A stretch of DNA of 64,000 nucleotides, taken from Serratia surfactantfaciens (GTDB taxonomy: Bacteria > Pseudomonadota > Gammaproteobacteria > Enterobacterales > Enterobacteriaceae). Within the stretch, counting starts at the first letter, position 1. Every line of letters begins with the position of its first letter. Shown here piece by piece: positions 1-10,348 of this stretch. Where the stretch lies: NCBI RefSeq assembly GCF_001642805.2, contig NZ_CP016948.1, positions 2,170,001 to 2,234,000 on the forward strand, given 5' to 3'. The notes beneath the pieces were generated by a model. It was not told where the DNA came from and made no database searches. It saw only the letters and a program-made list of their open reading frames with translations. A program made the translations under genes and the position numbers.

Positions 1-2154
1 ACCGTCGAGCTGTCCAACCAGCTGATGCACCACCCTGACATCAACCTGATCCTGGCCACCGGTGGCCCGGGCATGGTGAAAGCCGCCTACAGCTCAGGCA
101 AACCGGCGATCGGCGTAGGTGCCGGTAATACGCCGGTGGTAGTAGACGAAACCGCAGACATCAAACGCGTGGTCGCCTCTATCCTGATGTCCAAAACCTT
201 CGACAGCGGCGTCATCTGCGCCTCCGAGCAGTCGGTCATCGTCGTTGACTCCGTCTATGATGCGGTGCGCGAACGCTTCGCCTCCCACGGCGGCTACCTG
301 CTGCAGGGTAAAGAGCTGAAAGCGGTGCAGGACATCATTTTGAAAAACGGCGGCCTGAACGCGGCCATCGTGGGTCAATCCGCGCCGAAAATCGCCGAGA
401 TGGCAGGCATTAAAGTGCCGGCCAACACCAAGGTGCTGATCGGTGAAGTGAAACTGGTCGACGAAACCGAACCTTTCGCGCATGAAAAACTGTCGCCTAC
501 CCTGGCGATGTACCGCGCCAAAGACTTCGAAGACGCGGTCTCCAAAGCCGAAAAACTGGTCGCCATGGGCGGTATCGGCCACACCTCCTGCCTGTACACA
601 GACCAGGATAACCAAACGGCTCGCGTCGCCTACTTCGGCGATAAAATGAAAACGGCTCGCATCCTGATCAACACCCCGGCTTCTCAGGGCGGCATCGGCG
701 ACCTGTACAACTTTAAACTCGCGCCTTCGCTGACGCTGGGTTGCGGTTCCTGGGGTGGTAACTCCATCTCTGAAAACGTCGGACCTAAACACCTGATCAA
801 CAAGAAAACTGTAGCGAAGCGAGCAGAAAACATGTTGTGGCATAAACTTCCGAAATCGATCTACTTCCGCCGTGGCTCGCTGCCTATCGCGCTGGAAGAA
901 GTGGCGACCGACGGGGCGAAACGCGCCTTCATCGTGACCGACCGTTTCCTGTTCAACAACGGCTATGCCGACCAGATCACCAAGGTTCTGAAGTCACACG
1001 GCATCGAAACCGAAGTGTTCTTCGAAGTAGAGGCCGATCCGACGCTGAGCATCGTGCGTAAAGGCGCCGAGCAGATGAACTCCTTCAAACCGGACGTCAT
1101 CATCGCGCTGGGCGGCGGTTCGCCGATGGACGCCGCGAAAATCATGTGGGTGCTGTACGAACATCCTGAAACCCACTTCGAGGATCTGGCGCTGCGCTTC
1201 ATGGACATCCGCAAGCGTATCTACAAATTCCCGAAAATGGGCGTGAAAGCGAAAATGATCGCCATCACCACCACGTCAGGTACCGGTTCAGAAGTCACAC
1301 CGTTCGCGGTCGTGACCGACGACGCCACCGGACAGAAATACCCGCTGGCCGACTATGCGCTGACCCCGGACATGGCGATTGTCGACGCCAACCTGGTGAT
1401 GAACATGCCGAAATCCCTGTGCGCCTTCGGTGGCCTGGATGCGGTGACCCACGCGCTGGAAGCTTACGTGTCGGTGCTGGCGAACGAATACTCCGACGGC
1501 CAGGCGCTGCAGGCGCTGAAACTGTTGAAAGAGTATCTGCCGGCCAGCTACAAAGAAGGCGCGAAAAACCCGGTTGCCCGTGAACGCGTGCACAACGCCG
1601 CCACCATCGCCGGTATCGCTTTCGCCAACGCCTTCCTCGGGGTTTGTCACTCCATGGCGCACAAACTGGGTTCGGAGTTCCACATTCCGCACGGCCTGGC
1701 CAACGCGATGCTGATTTCCAACGTCATTCGCTACAACGCGAACGACAACCCGACCAAGCAGACGGCCTTCAGCCAGTACGACCGCCCTCAGGCGCGCCGT
1801 CGCTACGCTGAAATCGCCGACCACCTCGGCCTGAGCGCACCGGGCGACCGCACCGCGCAGAAGATTGAGAAACTGCTGGCCTGGCTGGATGAGCTGAAAA
1901 CAGAGTTGGGCATCCCAACCTCCATCCGTGAGGCGGGCGTGCAGGAAGCGGACTTCCTGGCGAAGGTCGACAAGCTGTCGGAAGACGCTTTCGACGACCA
2001 GTGCACCGGCGCCAACCCACGCTATCCGCTGATTGCCGAACTGAAGCAAATCATGCTGGATACCTTCTACGGCCGCGAATTCAGTGAAACGGTAGAAGAG
2101 GAAGCGGCAGCACCGGCAGCTGCCAAAGCTGCGGTAAAAAAGTCCAAGAAATAA
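1..2154 (+). CDS. adhE: Bifunctional aldehyde-alcohol dehydrogenase AdhE (5' partial)
   Basis: Reduces acetyl-CoA to acetaldehyde and then ethanol with NADH during fermentation; the family assembles into cytoplasmic filaments (spirosomes). The reading frame is open from base 1, so the gene starts before the window. 717 residues are present; the family is about 890, so roughly 170 N-terminal residues are missing. The acylating aldehyde dehydrogenase half shows the catalytic cysteine in FDSGVICASEQ. The iron-type alcohol dehydrogenase half follows, with the nucleotide motif GGGSPMDAAK and the metal-binding histidines in DAVTHALEAY and HSMAHKLGSEFHIPHG. The C-terminus is an Ala/Lys-rich tail. 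A strong terminator follows. Confidence 0.98.
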   Translation, partial: TVELSNQLMHHPDINLILATGGPGMVKAAYSSGKPAIGVGAGNTPVVVDETADIKRVVASILMSKTFDSGVICASEQSVIVVDSVYDAVRERFASHGGYLLQGKELKAVQDIILKNGGLNAAIVGQSAPKIAEMAGIKVPANTKVLIGEVKLVDETEPFAHEKLSPTLAMYRAKDFEDAVSKAEKLVAMGGIGHTSCLYTDQDNQTARVAYFGDKMKTARILINTPASQGGIGDLYNFKLAPSLTLGCGSWGGNSISENVGPKHLINKKTVAKRAENMLWHKLPKSIYFRRGSLPIALEEVATDGAKRAFIVTDRFLFNNGYADQITKVLKSHGIETEVFFEVEADPTLSIVRKGAEQMNSFKPDVIIALGGGSPMDAAKIMWVLYEHPETHFEDLALRFMDIRKRIYKFPKMGVKAKMIAITTTSGTGSEVTPFAVVTDDATGQKYPLADYALTPDMAIVDANLVMNMPKSLCAFGGLDAVTHALEAYVSVLANEYSDGQALQALKLLKEYLPASYKEGAKNPVARERVHNAATIAGIAFANAFLGVCHSMAHKLGSEFHIPHGLANAMLISNVIRYNANDNPTKQTAFSQYDRPQARRRYAEIADHLGLSAPGDRTAQKIEKLLAWLDELKTELGIPTSIREAGVQEADFLAKVDKLSEDAFDDQCTGANPRYPLIAELKQIMLDTFYGREFSETVEEEAAAPAAAKAAVKKSKK

Positions 2155-2172
2155 CGGTTCCGTGAACCGATG

Positions 2173-2201
2173 AAAAAACCCGCCGAACGGCGGGTTTTTT
2201 A
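2173..2201 (+). terminator. Rho-independent terminator of adhE
   Basis: A GC-rich stem (CCCGCC / GGCGGG) with a short AACG-type loop sits 19 bases after the adhE stop and is followed by six T residues. A run of A precedes it. Confidence 0.9.
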
Positions 2202-2273
2202 TTGCGCCTGACGCGCTGTTTTTCTGCCCCCGCCGCCAAAGCGCCTCAGCCGGCCCTGGCGACGTTTTCGGCC

Positions 2274-2858
2274 CTACTCCAGGGAGTGAATCGCCTCTTT
2301 ATAATGCTTGCGGCAGACAGAGACATAGCTCTCGTTACCGCCAATCACCACTTGCTCGCCGGCGTGCATCGCCTTGCCATTCTCATCCAACCGCAACACC
2401 ATATTGGCTTTGCGCCCGCAGTGGCAGATGGTTTTCAATTCCACCAGCTTATCGGCCCAGGCCAGTAAATATTGGCTGCCGATAAACAGTTCGCCGAGAA
2501 AATCGGTTCGCAAGCCGTAACACAATACGGGAATGTCCAGTTGATCCACCACGTCGCACAATTGTTCAACCTGTGCTTTGGTCAGGAACTGGCTTTCGTC
2601 CAGCAGCACACAGTGCACCGGCTGCTGCTGATGCTCTTGCTGAATCATGGCGTACAACATCGAGTCATTGTTATAAAGCTGGGCCTGCGAGGATAAGCCG
2701 ATGCGCGAACTGACTTTGCCCACGCCAAAGCGATGATCGATCTCCGCAGTGAACACCAGCGTGCGCATACCACGCTCTTGATAGTTATATGAAGACTGTA
2801 GCAGCGCGGTGGACTTGCCGGCATTCATCGCAGAGTAATAAAAATAAAGTTGAGCCAT
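2274..2858 (-). CDS. tdk: Thymidine kinase
   Basis: Phosphorylates thymidine to dTMP with ATP in the cytoplasmic salvage pathway. The 194-residue length matches the enterobacterial type II enzyme. The P-loop is near the N-terminus ([15 protein letters not shown]), the Walker B-like segment is LLDESQFL around residue 90, and zinc-site cysteines appear in CHCGRKANM and near the C-terminus (SVCRKHYKE). It converges with adhE, as in E. coli, and diverges from hns. Confidence 0.97.
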   Translation of the reverse strand: MAQLYFYYSAMNAGKSTALLQSSYNYQERGMRTLVFTAEIDHRFGVGKVSSRIGLSSQAQLYNNDSMLYAMIQQEHQQQPVHCVLLDESQFLTKAQVEQLCDVVDQLDIPVLCYGLRTDFLGELFIGSQYLLAWADKLVELKTICHCGRKANMVLRLDENGKAMHAGEQVVIGGNESYVSVCRKHYKEAIHSLE

Positions 2859-3548
2859 GGCCCCGCAACTCCGATGGTATAAGAAATATTCAAATGTTGA
2901 TTAGGACGGCAAGTGTACCATAACCCGGCCCCGGGCTCAGCCCAAAGCGAGTGAATATTGCGTTCGCCGTAATAATGCGCTTTCAAGCGAAACATATCGT
3001 TCTGTCGGTATGTTCTTTTTACAGCTATTTACAGGATAATGTATGCCTGTCATCACTATTAATTCTTGCTAATGGTTATCGCACATTAATGCACAGCCGC
3101 CCTTTACCCACCGCAGGCGCGGCAGCCGTGACGGCAGCTCTGGCTATTATACTGCGGCCAATATCGGGCATTTAATCACCTTCACAAGCCCCCCGACGTT
3201 TCCTGACGTGATCTTTACCAATATACCCCTATTGTTTACAATGTCTGCAGTGCCACGACGTGATTAAGCCCACAGAACTCATTGTAATATTGATATAAAT
3301 TGCGGCGATAACTTATCGAGGAAAGCCTTGCGGCACGTATCTTTTAAAGCATGTCTGCTGAAATTTTGGCTTAAGCAAGATGAGGGTAATAGTTAACAGC
3401 CCTTCCTATTATTAGTCGTCCGGATCCGATTAACGGTTTCTTTAAAGGTAAATTTGAGTATTCATGTCAATTTGGCTATTGCAGAAAAGAAAAGAGCACT
3501 CTATTATTATCGAGACGCCCCCCACCAATATAATTTGAGACTAGGACA
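2859..3548. other. 690-bp AT-rich divergent intergenic region, tdk / hns
   Basis: No convincing protein-coding gene is seen here. The region is markedly AT-rich next to its neighbours, which fits the family pattern of H-NS repressing its own promoter through curved AT-rich DNA. The last 30 bases before hns (AATATAA then TTTGAGACTAGGACA) resemble the conserved hns leader. No clear terminator hairpin or sRNA signature was found. Confidence 0.6.
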
Positions 3549-3956
3549 ATGAGCGAAGCATTAAAGATTTTGAACAACATCCGCACTCTGCGCGCCCAGG
3601 CAAGAGAATGCACGCTGGAAACGCTGGAAGAAATGCTCGAGAAACTGGAAGTTGTTGTGAACGAACGTCGCGAAGAAGACAGCCAGGCTCAAGCAGAAAT
3701 CGAAGAACGCACTCGTAAACTGCAGCAATACCGCGAAATGCTGATTGCTGACGGTATCGACCCGAATGAACTGCTGCAAACTATGGCTGCCAACAAGGCT
3801 GCTGGTAAAGCAAAACGCGCAGCACGCCCGGCTAAATACCAATATAAAGACGAAAACGGCGAACTGAAAACCTGGACCGGTCAAGGCCGTACTCCTGCGG
3901 TGATCAAGAAAGCTATCGAAGAGCAAGGTAAATCTCTGGACGATTTCCTGCTGTAA
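3549..3956 (+). CDS. hns: Nucleoid-associated silencer H-NS
   Basis: Binds AT-rich DNA and forms filaments that silence transferred and stress genes. At 135 residues it is the standard length. The N-terminal coiled-coil oligomerisation region (about residues 1-65) is Glu/Arg-rich, a flexible Lys/Ala linker spans about 80-95, and the C-terminal DNA-binding domain carries the minor-groove hook QGRTP at residues 112-116. The ATG is preceded by a weak TAGGA. The gene stands alone, with its own terminator downstream. Confidence 0.99.
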   Translation: MSEALKILNNIRTLRAQARECTLETLEEMLEKLEVVVNERREEDSQAQAEIEERTRKLQQYREMLIADGIDPNELLQTMAANKAAGKAKRAARPAKYQYKDENGELKTWTGQGRTPAVIKKAIEEQGKSLDDFLL

Positions 3957-3977
3957 TAGCGACGCAGTCCGTATCTG

Positions 3978-4008
3978 AAAGGCTCCCTTCGGGGGGCCTT
4001 TTCATTTT
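3978..4008 (+). terminator. Rho-independent terminator of hns
   Basis: Stem AAGGCTCCC / GGGGGGCCTT with a TTCG-type loop, followed by TTTTCATTTT, about 20 bases past the hns stop. Confidence 0.85.
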
Positions 4009-4091
4009 AAAGCTTATCGTTCGACTCCCGCTCTCTCTCGCCTTTTAGTAAATATCCTAATTCGCTTTTCCTTCTAGCATGAAATTTCAGT

Positions 4092-4121
4092 GAAAAAAAA
4101 GGGACCCTAAGGCCCCTTTAT
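4092..4121 (-). terminator. Rho-independent terminator of the galU-ugd-epimerase operon
   Basis: On the minus strand an imperfect GGGGCC / GGTCCC stem with a TTAG loop runs into eight T residues, about 20 bases after the epimerase stop. Confidence 0.8.
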
Positions 4122-4141
4122 CGCATTACACCCACGTTCAA

Positions 4142-5152
4142 TTATTGAACCTGATAGAATGCCTTATACCAGTCAACGAAGCGCTTTACGCCCTCTTCAA
4201 CACTGGTTTCCGGTTTAAAACCGATGTCACGATAAAGCTCTTCCGTATCCGCGCTGGTATCCATCACGTCGCCAGGTTGCATCGGCAGCATATTCTTACG
4301 GGCAGTCACCCCCAATGCCAGCTCCAATGCACGGATATATTCCATCAGTTTAACAGGCGTGTTATTGCCGATATTATAAACATGATACGGCGCGGAACTG
4401 GTCGCCGGCGATCCCTGTTCAACGGTCCATGACGGATCTGCCTGCGGAATAACCGCCTGCAGCCGTACAATCGCCTCAGCGATATCATCGATGTAAGTAA
4501 AGTCACGGTGCATTTCACCGTGGTTATATACATCGATGCTCTCCCCTGCCAATATAGCCTTGGTAAACTTGAACAGCGCCATATCCGGACGCCCCCAAGG
4601 ACCATAAACGGTAAAGAAGCGCAGCCCCGTCGTAGGGAGACCGTATAAATGGGAGTAACTGTGCGACATCAGCTCATTGGCCTTTTTAGTTGCCGCATAC
4701 AGTGATACCGGATGATCAACCGAATCTTCGGTTGCAAACGGCAGCTTGCGATTCAGGCCATATACCGAACTGGAAGAGGCATAGAGCAAATGCTCAACTT
4801 TATTATGACGGCAACCTTCCAGAACGTTTAAATGGCCGATCAGGTTAGCATCCGCATAAGCCAACGGATTGACCAACGAATAACGCACGCCGGCCTGAGC
4901 TCCCAAATGAATGACTCGTTGGAACTGATGCTCGGCAAACAATGCCGCCATACCTTCACGATCGGCCAAATCCAGCTTAATAAAGCGGAATCCCGGCTTA
5001 TCCGCCAGTCTGTCCAGACGGGCCATTTTCAGGCCCACGTCATAATAGTCGTTCAGGTTATCAATGCCGACAACCTGATGACCGGCGGTCAACAAACGCT
5101 CTGCAACGTGATAGCCAATAAACCCTGCGGCGCCTGTAACCAGGAATTTCAT
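4142..5152 (-). CDS. NAD-dependent sugar epimerase, UDP-glucuronate 4-epimerase type
   Basis: Short-chain dehydrogenase/epimerase of 336 residues. The N-terminal Rossmann motif is TGAAGFIGYHV and the catalytic YxxxK is in YAATKKANE. The sequence SSSSVYGLN resembles UDP-glucuronate 4-epimerases that make UDP-galacturonate for capsule, O antigen or LPS core. The start is set at the ATG with AAGGAG five bases upstream; a GTG two codons earlier lies inside that ribosome-binding site. It is nine bases downstream of ugd, which makes UDP-glucuronate, so substrate supply and use are adjacent. The exact product is inferred. Confidence 0.88.
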   Translation of the reverse strand: MKFLVTGAAGFIGYHVAERLLTAGHQVVGIDNLNDYYDVGLKMARLDRLADKPGFRFIKLDLADREGMAALFAEHQFQRVIHLGAQAGVRYSLVNPLAYADANLIGHLNVLEGCRHNKVEHLLYASSSSVYGLNRKLPFATEDSVDHPVSLYAATKKANELMSHSYSHLYGLPTTGLRFFTVYGPWGRPDMALFKFTKAILAGESIDVYNHGEMHRDFTYIDDIAEAIVRLQAVIPQADPSWTVEQGSPATSSAPYHVYNIGNNTPVKLMEYIRALELALGVTARKNMLPMQPGDVMDTSADTEELYRDIGFKPETSVEEGVKRFVDWYKAFYQVQ

Positions 5153-5161
5153 GCCCACTCC

Positions 5162-6505
5162 TTAAATAACCGGTTTAATCGAGGCGCCGCGGCCAATCGC
5201 GTAGTAGGTAAAGCCGCGATTTTCCAAACGCTCCGGATCGTACAGGTTACGTCCATCGAAGATCACCGGCTGCTTCAGTTCACTTTTGATCACGTCGAAG
5301 TCCGGTGCGCGGAAATTCTGCCATTCGGTGCAGATCACCAGAGCATCGGCGCCGTGCAGCGCAGCCTCTTTGGTACCCATCAGCTTCAAGTCATCACGTT
5401 GGCCATAGATGCGTTGGACTTCGTTCATCGCTTCCGGATCGTAAGCCTGAACGGTGGCGCCGGCGGCCCACAGTTGCTCCATCAGCACGCGGCTGGAGGC
5501 TTCACGCATGTCATCGGTATTCGGCTTGAACGCCAGGCCCCACAGCGCGAAGGTTTTGCCCTTCAGATCGCTGCCGAAGTAGTCTTTGATAAAGCTGTTC
5601 AGCTTGTCTTTCTGTTGGTAGTTGACCTGCTCAACCGCCTGCAGCAGCTTCGGTTGGTAACCGATCTGCTCCGCCGTGCGGATCAGCGCCTGCACGTCTT
5701 TCGGGAAGCACGAGCCGCCGTAACCGCAGCCAGGGTAGATGAAGTGATAACCGATGCGAGAGTCGGAACCGATGCCCTGACGCACTTTTTCGATATCTGC
5801 GCCCAGCATTTCCGCCAGATTGGACATTTCGTTCATAAAGCTGATTTTAGTCGCCAGCATGCAGTTAGCGGCGTATTTGGTCAGCTCCGCGCTGCGGATA
5901 TCCATCATGATCATGCGATCGTGATTGCGGTTAAACGGTTCGTACAGCTCGCGAATAGGTTCGATCACATCTTTATTGTCGGTGCCGATGACGATGCGCT
6001 CAGGACGCATGCAGTCTGCCACCGCCGCGCCTTCCTTCAGGAATTCCGGGTTAGACACCACGTCGAACGGCACATTGCTGCCGCGCTTCGCCAGCGTTTC
6101 CGCCATCACCTGGCGCACCTTGTCCGCCGTACCGACCGGTACGGTGGATTTGTCGATCACCACTTTGCGATCGGTCATGTGCTCGGCAATGGTGCGAGCC
6201 ACCGCAGTGACATATTTCAGGTCGGCGGAACCGTCTTCATCCGGCGGCGTACCGACGGCGATGAACTGGATATTCCCGTGCGCCACGCCCGCTTTGGCAT
6301 CGGTGGTGAAATGCAGGCGGCCGGCCTCATAGTTTTGCTGCACCAGCGGGGTCAGACCCGGTTCAAAAATCGGGATATTACCTTTTTTCAGGTTTTCGAC
6401 TTTTCGTTCGTCGACGTCGATGCACATCACGTCATGGCCGACTTCAGCCAGCACGGCGGCCTGCACCAGACCCACATAGCCAATACCAAAAACTGTTACT
6501 TTCAT
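5162..6505 (-). CDS. ugd: UDP-glucose 6-dehydrogenase
   Basis: Oxidises UDP-glucose to UDP-glucuronate with two NAD+. It has 447 residues, the longer form of the family. The N-terminal NAD motif is GIGYVGL, the catalytic cysteine is in the [12 protein letters not shown] segment near residue 265, and the C-terminal UDP-binding domain begins around [15 protein letters not shown]. It lies between galU (UDP-glucose synthesis) and a UDP-sugar epimerase, forming a three-step nucleotide-sugar operon. In E. coli ugd is elsewhere, in the O-antigen/colanic acid area, so this placement is a lineage difference. UDP-glucuronate also feeds aminoarabinose addition to lipid A. Confidence 0.97.
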   Translation of the reverse strand: MKVTVFGIGYVGLVQAAVLAEVGHDVMCIDVDERKVENLKKGNIPIFEPGLTPLVQQNYEAGRLHFTTDAKAGVAHGNIQFIAVGTPPDEDGSADLKYVTAVARTIAEHMTDRKVVIDKSTVPVGTADKVRQVMAETLAKRGSNVPFDVVSNPEFLKEGAAVADCMRPERIVIGTDNKDVIEPIRELYEPFNRNHDRMIMMDIRSAELTKYAANCMLATKISFMNEMSNLAEMLGADIEKVRQGIGSDSRIGYHFIYPGCGYGGSCFPKDVQALIRTAEQIGYQPKLLQAVEQVNYQQKDKLNSFIKDYFGSDLKGKTFALWGLAFKPNTDDMREASSRVLMEQLWAAGATVQAYDPEAMNEVQRIYGQRDDLKLMGTKEAALHGADALVICTEWQNFRAPDFDVIKSELKQPVIFDGRNLYDPERLENRGFTYYAIGRGASIKPVI

Positions 6506-6548
6506 GTGAAAATCCTAGTTTTTCAAATTAAGACGAAAGATCATTCAA

Positions 6549-7466
6549 TTACTTCTTGTCAGCGGCAACAACCTGTTGCAGCCACTGAGAAAATTCTTTG
6601 CCCAGGCTGGCATGACGCATGCCGTATTCTACAAACGCCTGCATATAACCCAGCTTGTTGCCGCAGTCATGGCTCACGCCTTTCAGGTGATACGCTTCCA
6701 CCGTTTCCTGCTGCATCAACATTTCGATGCTGTCAGTCAGCTGAATTTCATCGCCGGCGCCCGGAGGCGTTTTCGCCAGCAGCGGCCAAATATCGGCGGA
6801 CAGCACGTAACGACCGACGATCGCCAGGTTGGAAGGCGCTTTATCCGGCGACGGCTTCTCGACCACGCAGACCATCGGCGCGCTTTCACCAGGCTGCAGA
6901 TCGACGCCCTTGCAGTCGGCTACGCCGTAGTTTCCGACATCCTTATGCGGCACGGGTTCAACCATGATCTGGCTGACGCCGGTGGTTTCGAAGCGCTGCA
7001 ACATCTCGCGCAGATTGTCTTTTTTCGGATCGGCGCTGTATTCGTCAAGGATCACGTCCGGCAACACCACGGCGACCGGCTCATCGCCCACCATCGGGTA
7101 AGCGCACATGATTGCGTGCCCCAAACCTTTCGCGTTCCCCTGGCGGACTTGCATCACGGTAACGCCTTTCGGGCAGATCGACTGCACTTCATCCAGCAAT
7201 TGGCGCTTGACGCGTTTTTCCAGCATCGCTTCCAGCTCGAAACTGGTATCAAAATGGTTTTCGATCGAGTTCTTGGAGGAGTGAGTGACCAGCACAATCT
7301 CGTTAATCCCTGCCGCAATGCACTCATTGACGACGTATTGGATCAGCGGTTTATCAACCAGCGGCAACATTTCTTTTGGAATGGCTTTGGTGGCTGGCAA
7401 CATCCGCGTACCCAAGCCTGCAACCGGGATCACGGCTTTTCTGACTTTGCGATTTACAGCAGGCAT
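6549..7466 (-). CDS. galU: UTP-glucose-1-phosphate uridylyltransferase
   Basis: Makes UDP-glucose from glucose-1-phosphate and UTP for LPS, capsule and osmoprotectant synthesis. The nucleotidyltransferase signature [18 protein letters not shown] is at the N-terminus and the sugar-phosphate region includes [19 protein letters not shown]. The start is placed at the ATG giving MPAVNRK, because GAGAGGA lies just upstream and this matches known GalU N-termini; a longer frame adds ten unlikely residues. That gives 305 residues. The first gene of the galU-ugd-epimerase operon. Confidence 0.97.
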   Translation of the reverse strand: MPAVNRKVRKAVIPVAGLGTRMLPATKAIPKEMLPLVDKPLIQYVVNECIAAGINEIVLVTHSSKNSIENHFDTSFELEAMLEKRVKRQLLDEVQSICPKGVTVMQVRQGNAKGLGHAIMCAYPMVGDEPVAVVLPDVILDEYSADPKKDNLREMLQRFETTGVSQIMVEPVPHKDVGNYGVADCKGVDLQPGESAPMVCVVEKPSPDKAPSNLAIVGRYVLSADIWPLLAKTPPGAGDEIQLTDSIEMLMQQETVEAYHLKGVSHDCGNKLGYMQAFVEYGMRHASLGKEFSQWLQQVVAADKK

Positions 7467-7679
7467 TATTTCCTCTCTTAAAGCTAAAGCGCTCATTTTA
7501 TGAGCTTGGGCTCGATATAAAAAAACCTTCGGAGTATACCAGCTTATGCGCGCCGAGCATTAGCCAGAACACAAATAGAAAACATTTAGGACTATTACCC
7601 GCTCTGATAATCGGGGGAATAAATAAACGGTTTAATTACCGATAAGTGAATAGCTTAAGATCTCGCCACTCGGCACCGA

Positions 7680-8693
7680 TTATTCAGCGCTGAGCATCAG
7701 CCGCAATCGGCCCCCGCTCCCCCATACCTGACATTGCCAGGCAGTACAGCGTTGGCTGATCTGATTCATGTAGGTGGCGCCCAGCGTACCCAGCGGCACG
7801 CCGTTGCTCAGCTGAATTTGATTGTCGCCGGTATTGACGTTGGCGTGCAGCCCGGCGGAAACCAGAATCAGGTTTTTATTTTCGGCGTGATAATATCCCA
7901 GCAACAGGGGGAATTGCCCCTCCAATTTCCCCTGTCGCAATAATTGATTAACCTGCTTTAACAATGCCGACATTTGCGGCAAGCGATGTTGTTGATTAGC
8001 CAGATGGTCTTGCAGCAATCCATTAAATAATGCGCGCAACAGCAACGCCGCCAATACGCCATTATCGCCGGCGCGGGTGACGTCCAGACAATAGAACGCC
8101 AGATCCTTTTCTGACAGCGCTGCGATATCCAATACCAGGCCGGGATTCTCTCCCGTGGTCAACTGCCGATAATTGATCCGGCAATGCGCAATGGTCTGTT
8201 GTACCGGCGGCTGCAGCTGTTTAAGCAATTTAATCGCTTCGGAAGGATTTTTGCTCAACGCATCCCAATCTTGAAACAGCTCGACCTCTTCAATGGCCTG
8301 GGAGGTGAACATATTGGGATACAAACACGCCAGCACCGCTTCACGCAGGCGATTCAGATCGGTCAGCGGCTTCAGCAACACATCCTGCACGCCCAGCCGC
8401 AATACCTTGGCGATGTCAGCCATCTTGTCGGTCGCCGAGATCACCAGCACCGGGATCTGCACTCCCTGCAGGCGCAGGTGCTCGACAAATTCAATGCCGC
8501 CCATTTCCGGCATCGCAAGATCGCACAGAATCAGATCCGGCTTGAAATCATCCACGGCACTCAGCGCCTGTAAACCGTTGGTCGCTTCGCCGGTTTCTGC
8601 GCCCAGCGAGGTCAAGTACCCGACCAGCACGGAACGAAACACCTGTTCGTCCTCCACGATCAAGATGCGCTTGTGAGTGAGTGGTAATGCCAT
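7680..8693 (-). CDS. rssB: Two-component response regulator and RpoS adaptor RssB
   Basis: Delivers the stationary-phase sigma factor RpoS to ClpXP for degradation. The N-terminal receiver domain shows acidic pocket residues in VEDEQ and the phosphoacceptor in LCDLAMPEM; the C-terminal half is a degenerate PP2C-like domain. The chosen ATG gives MALPLTHKR, has GAGG eight bases upstream, and places the aspartate exactly at position 58 as in E. coli; upstream ATG codons do not. The length is 337 residues. It is downstream of rssA with about 100 bases between, and lies next to galU as in E. coli. Confidence 0.96.
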   Translation of the reverse strand: MALPLTHKRILIVEDEQVFRSVLVGYLTSLGAETGEATNGLQALSAVDDFKPDLILCDLAMPEMGGIEFVEHLRLQGVQIPVLVISATDKMADIAKVLRLGVQDVLLKPLTDLNRLREAVLACLYPNMFTSQAIEEVELFQDWDALSKNPSEAIKLLKQLQPPVQQTIAHCRINYRQLTTGENPGLVLDIAALSEKDLAFYCLDVTRAGDNGVLAALLLRALFNGLLQDHLANQQHRLPQMSALLKQVNQLLRQGKLEGQFPLLLGYYHAENKNLILVSAGLHANVNTGDNQIQLSNGVPLGTLGATYMNQISQRCTAWQCQVWGSGGRLRLMLSAE

Positions 8694-8796
8694 CAGCCGA
8701 GCCTCGTCCCTTTCCATAGTGTAATAGTGGCTCAAAAAGGTCACTTATGCTCGTCTGAAACAGACCGACCGTGCATTGCCAACCGAGAACCGAGAA

Positions 8797-9699
8797 TTAT
8801 CTATTTTTTATCAACGGCAACAACCGATCCAGTTGTTTTTCCACCGCCAGCAGTCCCGCCTCGATCGCCTCTTCGGCGCGATGGAAATCCAACGTCGAAA
8901 TCTGCGGACAGAAAGGTTGGATCAAGACGTCCGGCGGATCGCTCGCCATCCGCGTGCGTTTCAAACGATTTTCCAACATTTGAATCGACGTGCCCATAAT
9001 CTCCATCGCCGTCGGCGCCGTCGTCGGTTTGCGCTGCCGCATTCTGCCAACCCGCTCTCGCAGACGCCCGCGCCAATTGCCTGCGGGGGCATCATCCGCA
9101 CTTTGGTCCTCACCGCGTACCGAGAACAGATCCTGCTGCATCAGATGCGCGTCATGCTGCAGATCGACAGCGATGACGATGTCGGCGCCGAGCGCCCGGC
9201 AGAGCGACACCGGTACCGGATTCACCACCGCGCCATCTACCAGCCAATAGCCGTCGGCCCACACCGGCGCCAACAGGCCGGGCATGCTGCAAGAAGCGCG
9301 CACCGCCTGATGAATATCGCCCTCGGTCAGCCACAGTTCGCGGCCGGTGCTGAGGTTGGTCGTCACGGCGCCGAACTTCAGCGCACACTCGGCGATGTCA
9401 TTGATCTTCAACAGCTGCCCGACGGCATTAAATACGCGTTCGCCGCGCAGCAAACCGCCGCGCTGCCAGGAAAAATCCATCAACCGGATCACGTCCCAAT
9501 AGCTGAACGACCGCACCCACTGCTCCATCGCCGGCAAACGATGGCTGGCGAACGCCGCGCCCACCAGCGCACCGACAGAGCAACCCGCAACGATATCGAC
9601 CTCAATCCCCAGTTTCTTTAACGCATTAATCACGCCGATGTGGGCCCAGCCTTTGGCCGAGCCTGCCCCCAGCGCCAGTCCGATCTTGATTTGCCGCAT
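8797..9699 (-). CDS. rssA: Patatin-like phospholipase family protein RssA
   Basis: Predicted serine lipid acyl hydrolase of 300 residues. The nucleophile elbow GCSVG near residue 40 and the DGA dyad motif (VDGAVVNPVPVS) near residue 155 are both present, along with the glycine-rich oxyanion loop GAGSAKGWAHIGV at the N-terminus. The natural substrate is not known. It precedes rssB on the same strand and is divergent from ychJ, matching the E. coli arrangement. Confidence 0.94.
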   Translation of the reverse strand: MRQIKIGLALGAGSAKGWAHIGVINALKKLGIEVDIVAGCSVGALVGAAFASHRLPAMEQWVRSFSYWDVIRLMDFSWQRGGLLRGERVFNAVGQLLKINDIAECALKFGAVTTNLSTGRELWLTEGDIHQAVRASCSMPGLLAPVWADGYWLVDGAVVNPVPVSLCRALGADIVIAVDLQHDAHLMQQDLFSVRGEDQSADDAPAGNWRGRLRERVGRMRQRKPTTAPTAMEIMGTSIQMLENRLKRTRMASDPPDVLIQPFCPQISTLDFHRAEEAIEAGLLAVEKQLDRLLPLIKNR

Positions 9700-9816
9700 A
9701 GCGCCATCCTCTCGGTAAAGGGTTGCCTCTGCTTTCAGGGTAGATTGTCACCAACGAATATTGTTAGGTAACATATGTGCTAAATTCATTTTCTGCCTCG
9801 TCTTTCAGGAGTTATT

Positions 9817-10281
9817 TTGCCCGAATCATGCCCATGCGGCAGCGGACTGACCTACAACGCGTGCTGCGCCCTTTTTATCAATGGCAGCCAGCCGGCGCCG
9901 ACCCCGGGTCAGCTGATGCGTTCACGCTTCACCGCCTACGTTAATCATAACGTCGACTATCTGATCGCCACCTGGCACCCCGATTGCGGCGCCGAAGCGT
10001 GGCGCAATGCCATCGTCGACAGTTTTAAAAACACCGAATGGCTGGGCCTGACGATCGTGGAAGAGAAAGCCGGCCATGAAGCGGATGAGGGCTTCGTCGA
10101 ATTCATCGCCCGTTTTACCGACGGTGACAGCGGTACCCCTAAGGCGATGCATGAGCGCTCACGCTTCCTTCGCCGCGATCAACGTTGGTATTATATCGAC
10201 GGTACCCAACCCCAGCCCGGCAGAAATGCAATTTGCCCCTGCGGCTCTGGGAAAAAATATAAGAAGTGCTGCGGGCGCTAG
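9817..10281 (+). CDS. ychJ: SEC-C motif protein YchJ
   Basis: UPF0225 protein of 154 residues with an NTF2-like core flanked by two SEC-C zinc-binding motifs: CPCGSGLTYNACC at the N-terminus and CPCGSGKKYKKCC at the C-terminus. The function is unknown; SEC-C motifs in SecA bind zinc and contact SecB or ribosomes. The start is a TTG with CAGGAG seven bases upstream; the ATG a few codons in would delete the first cysteines, so TTG is preferred. Confidence 0.93.
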   Translation: MPESCPCGSGLTYNACCALFINGSQPAPTPGQLMRSRFTAYVNHNVDYLIATWHPDCGAEAWRNAIVDSFKNTEWLGLTIVEEKAGHEADEGFVEFIARFTDGDSGTPKAMHERSRFLRRDQRWYYIDGTQPQPGRNAICPCGSGKKYKKCCGR

Positions 10282-10348
10282 CCGGCCGGCGCTCCACGTT
10301 TATGCCTGCGCAGACAGGCCATTCAGTTCAGACAGGATCCCCAAGCTC

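Noticed and set aside
2951..3175. 74-codon frame in the tdk/hns gap
   Set aside because: It starts at a GTG without a ribosome-binding site in AT-rich control DNA and resembles nothing known.
4832..6967. 711-codon open frame opposite epimerase, ugd and galU
   Set aside because: It is antisense to three clearly recognised genes with strong family matches. Long antisense frames are common in GC-rich genes.
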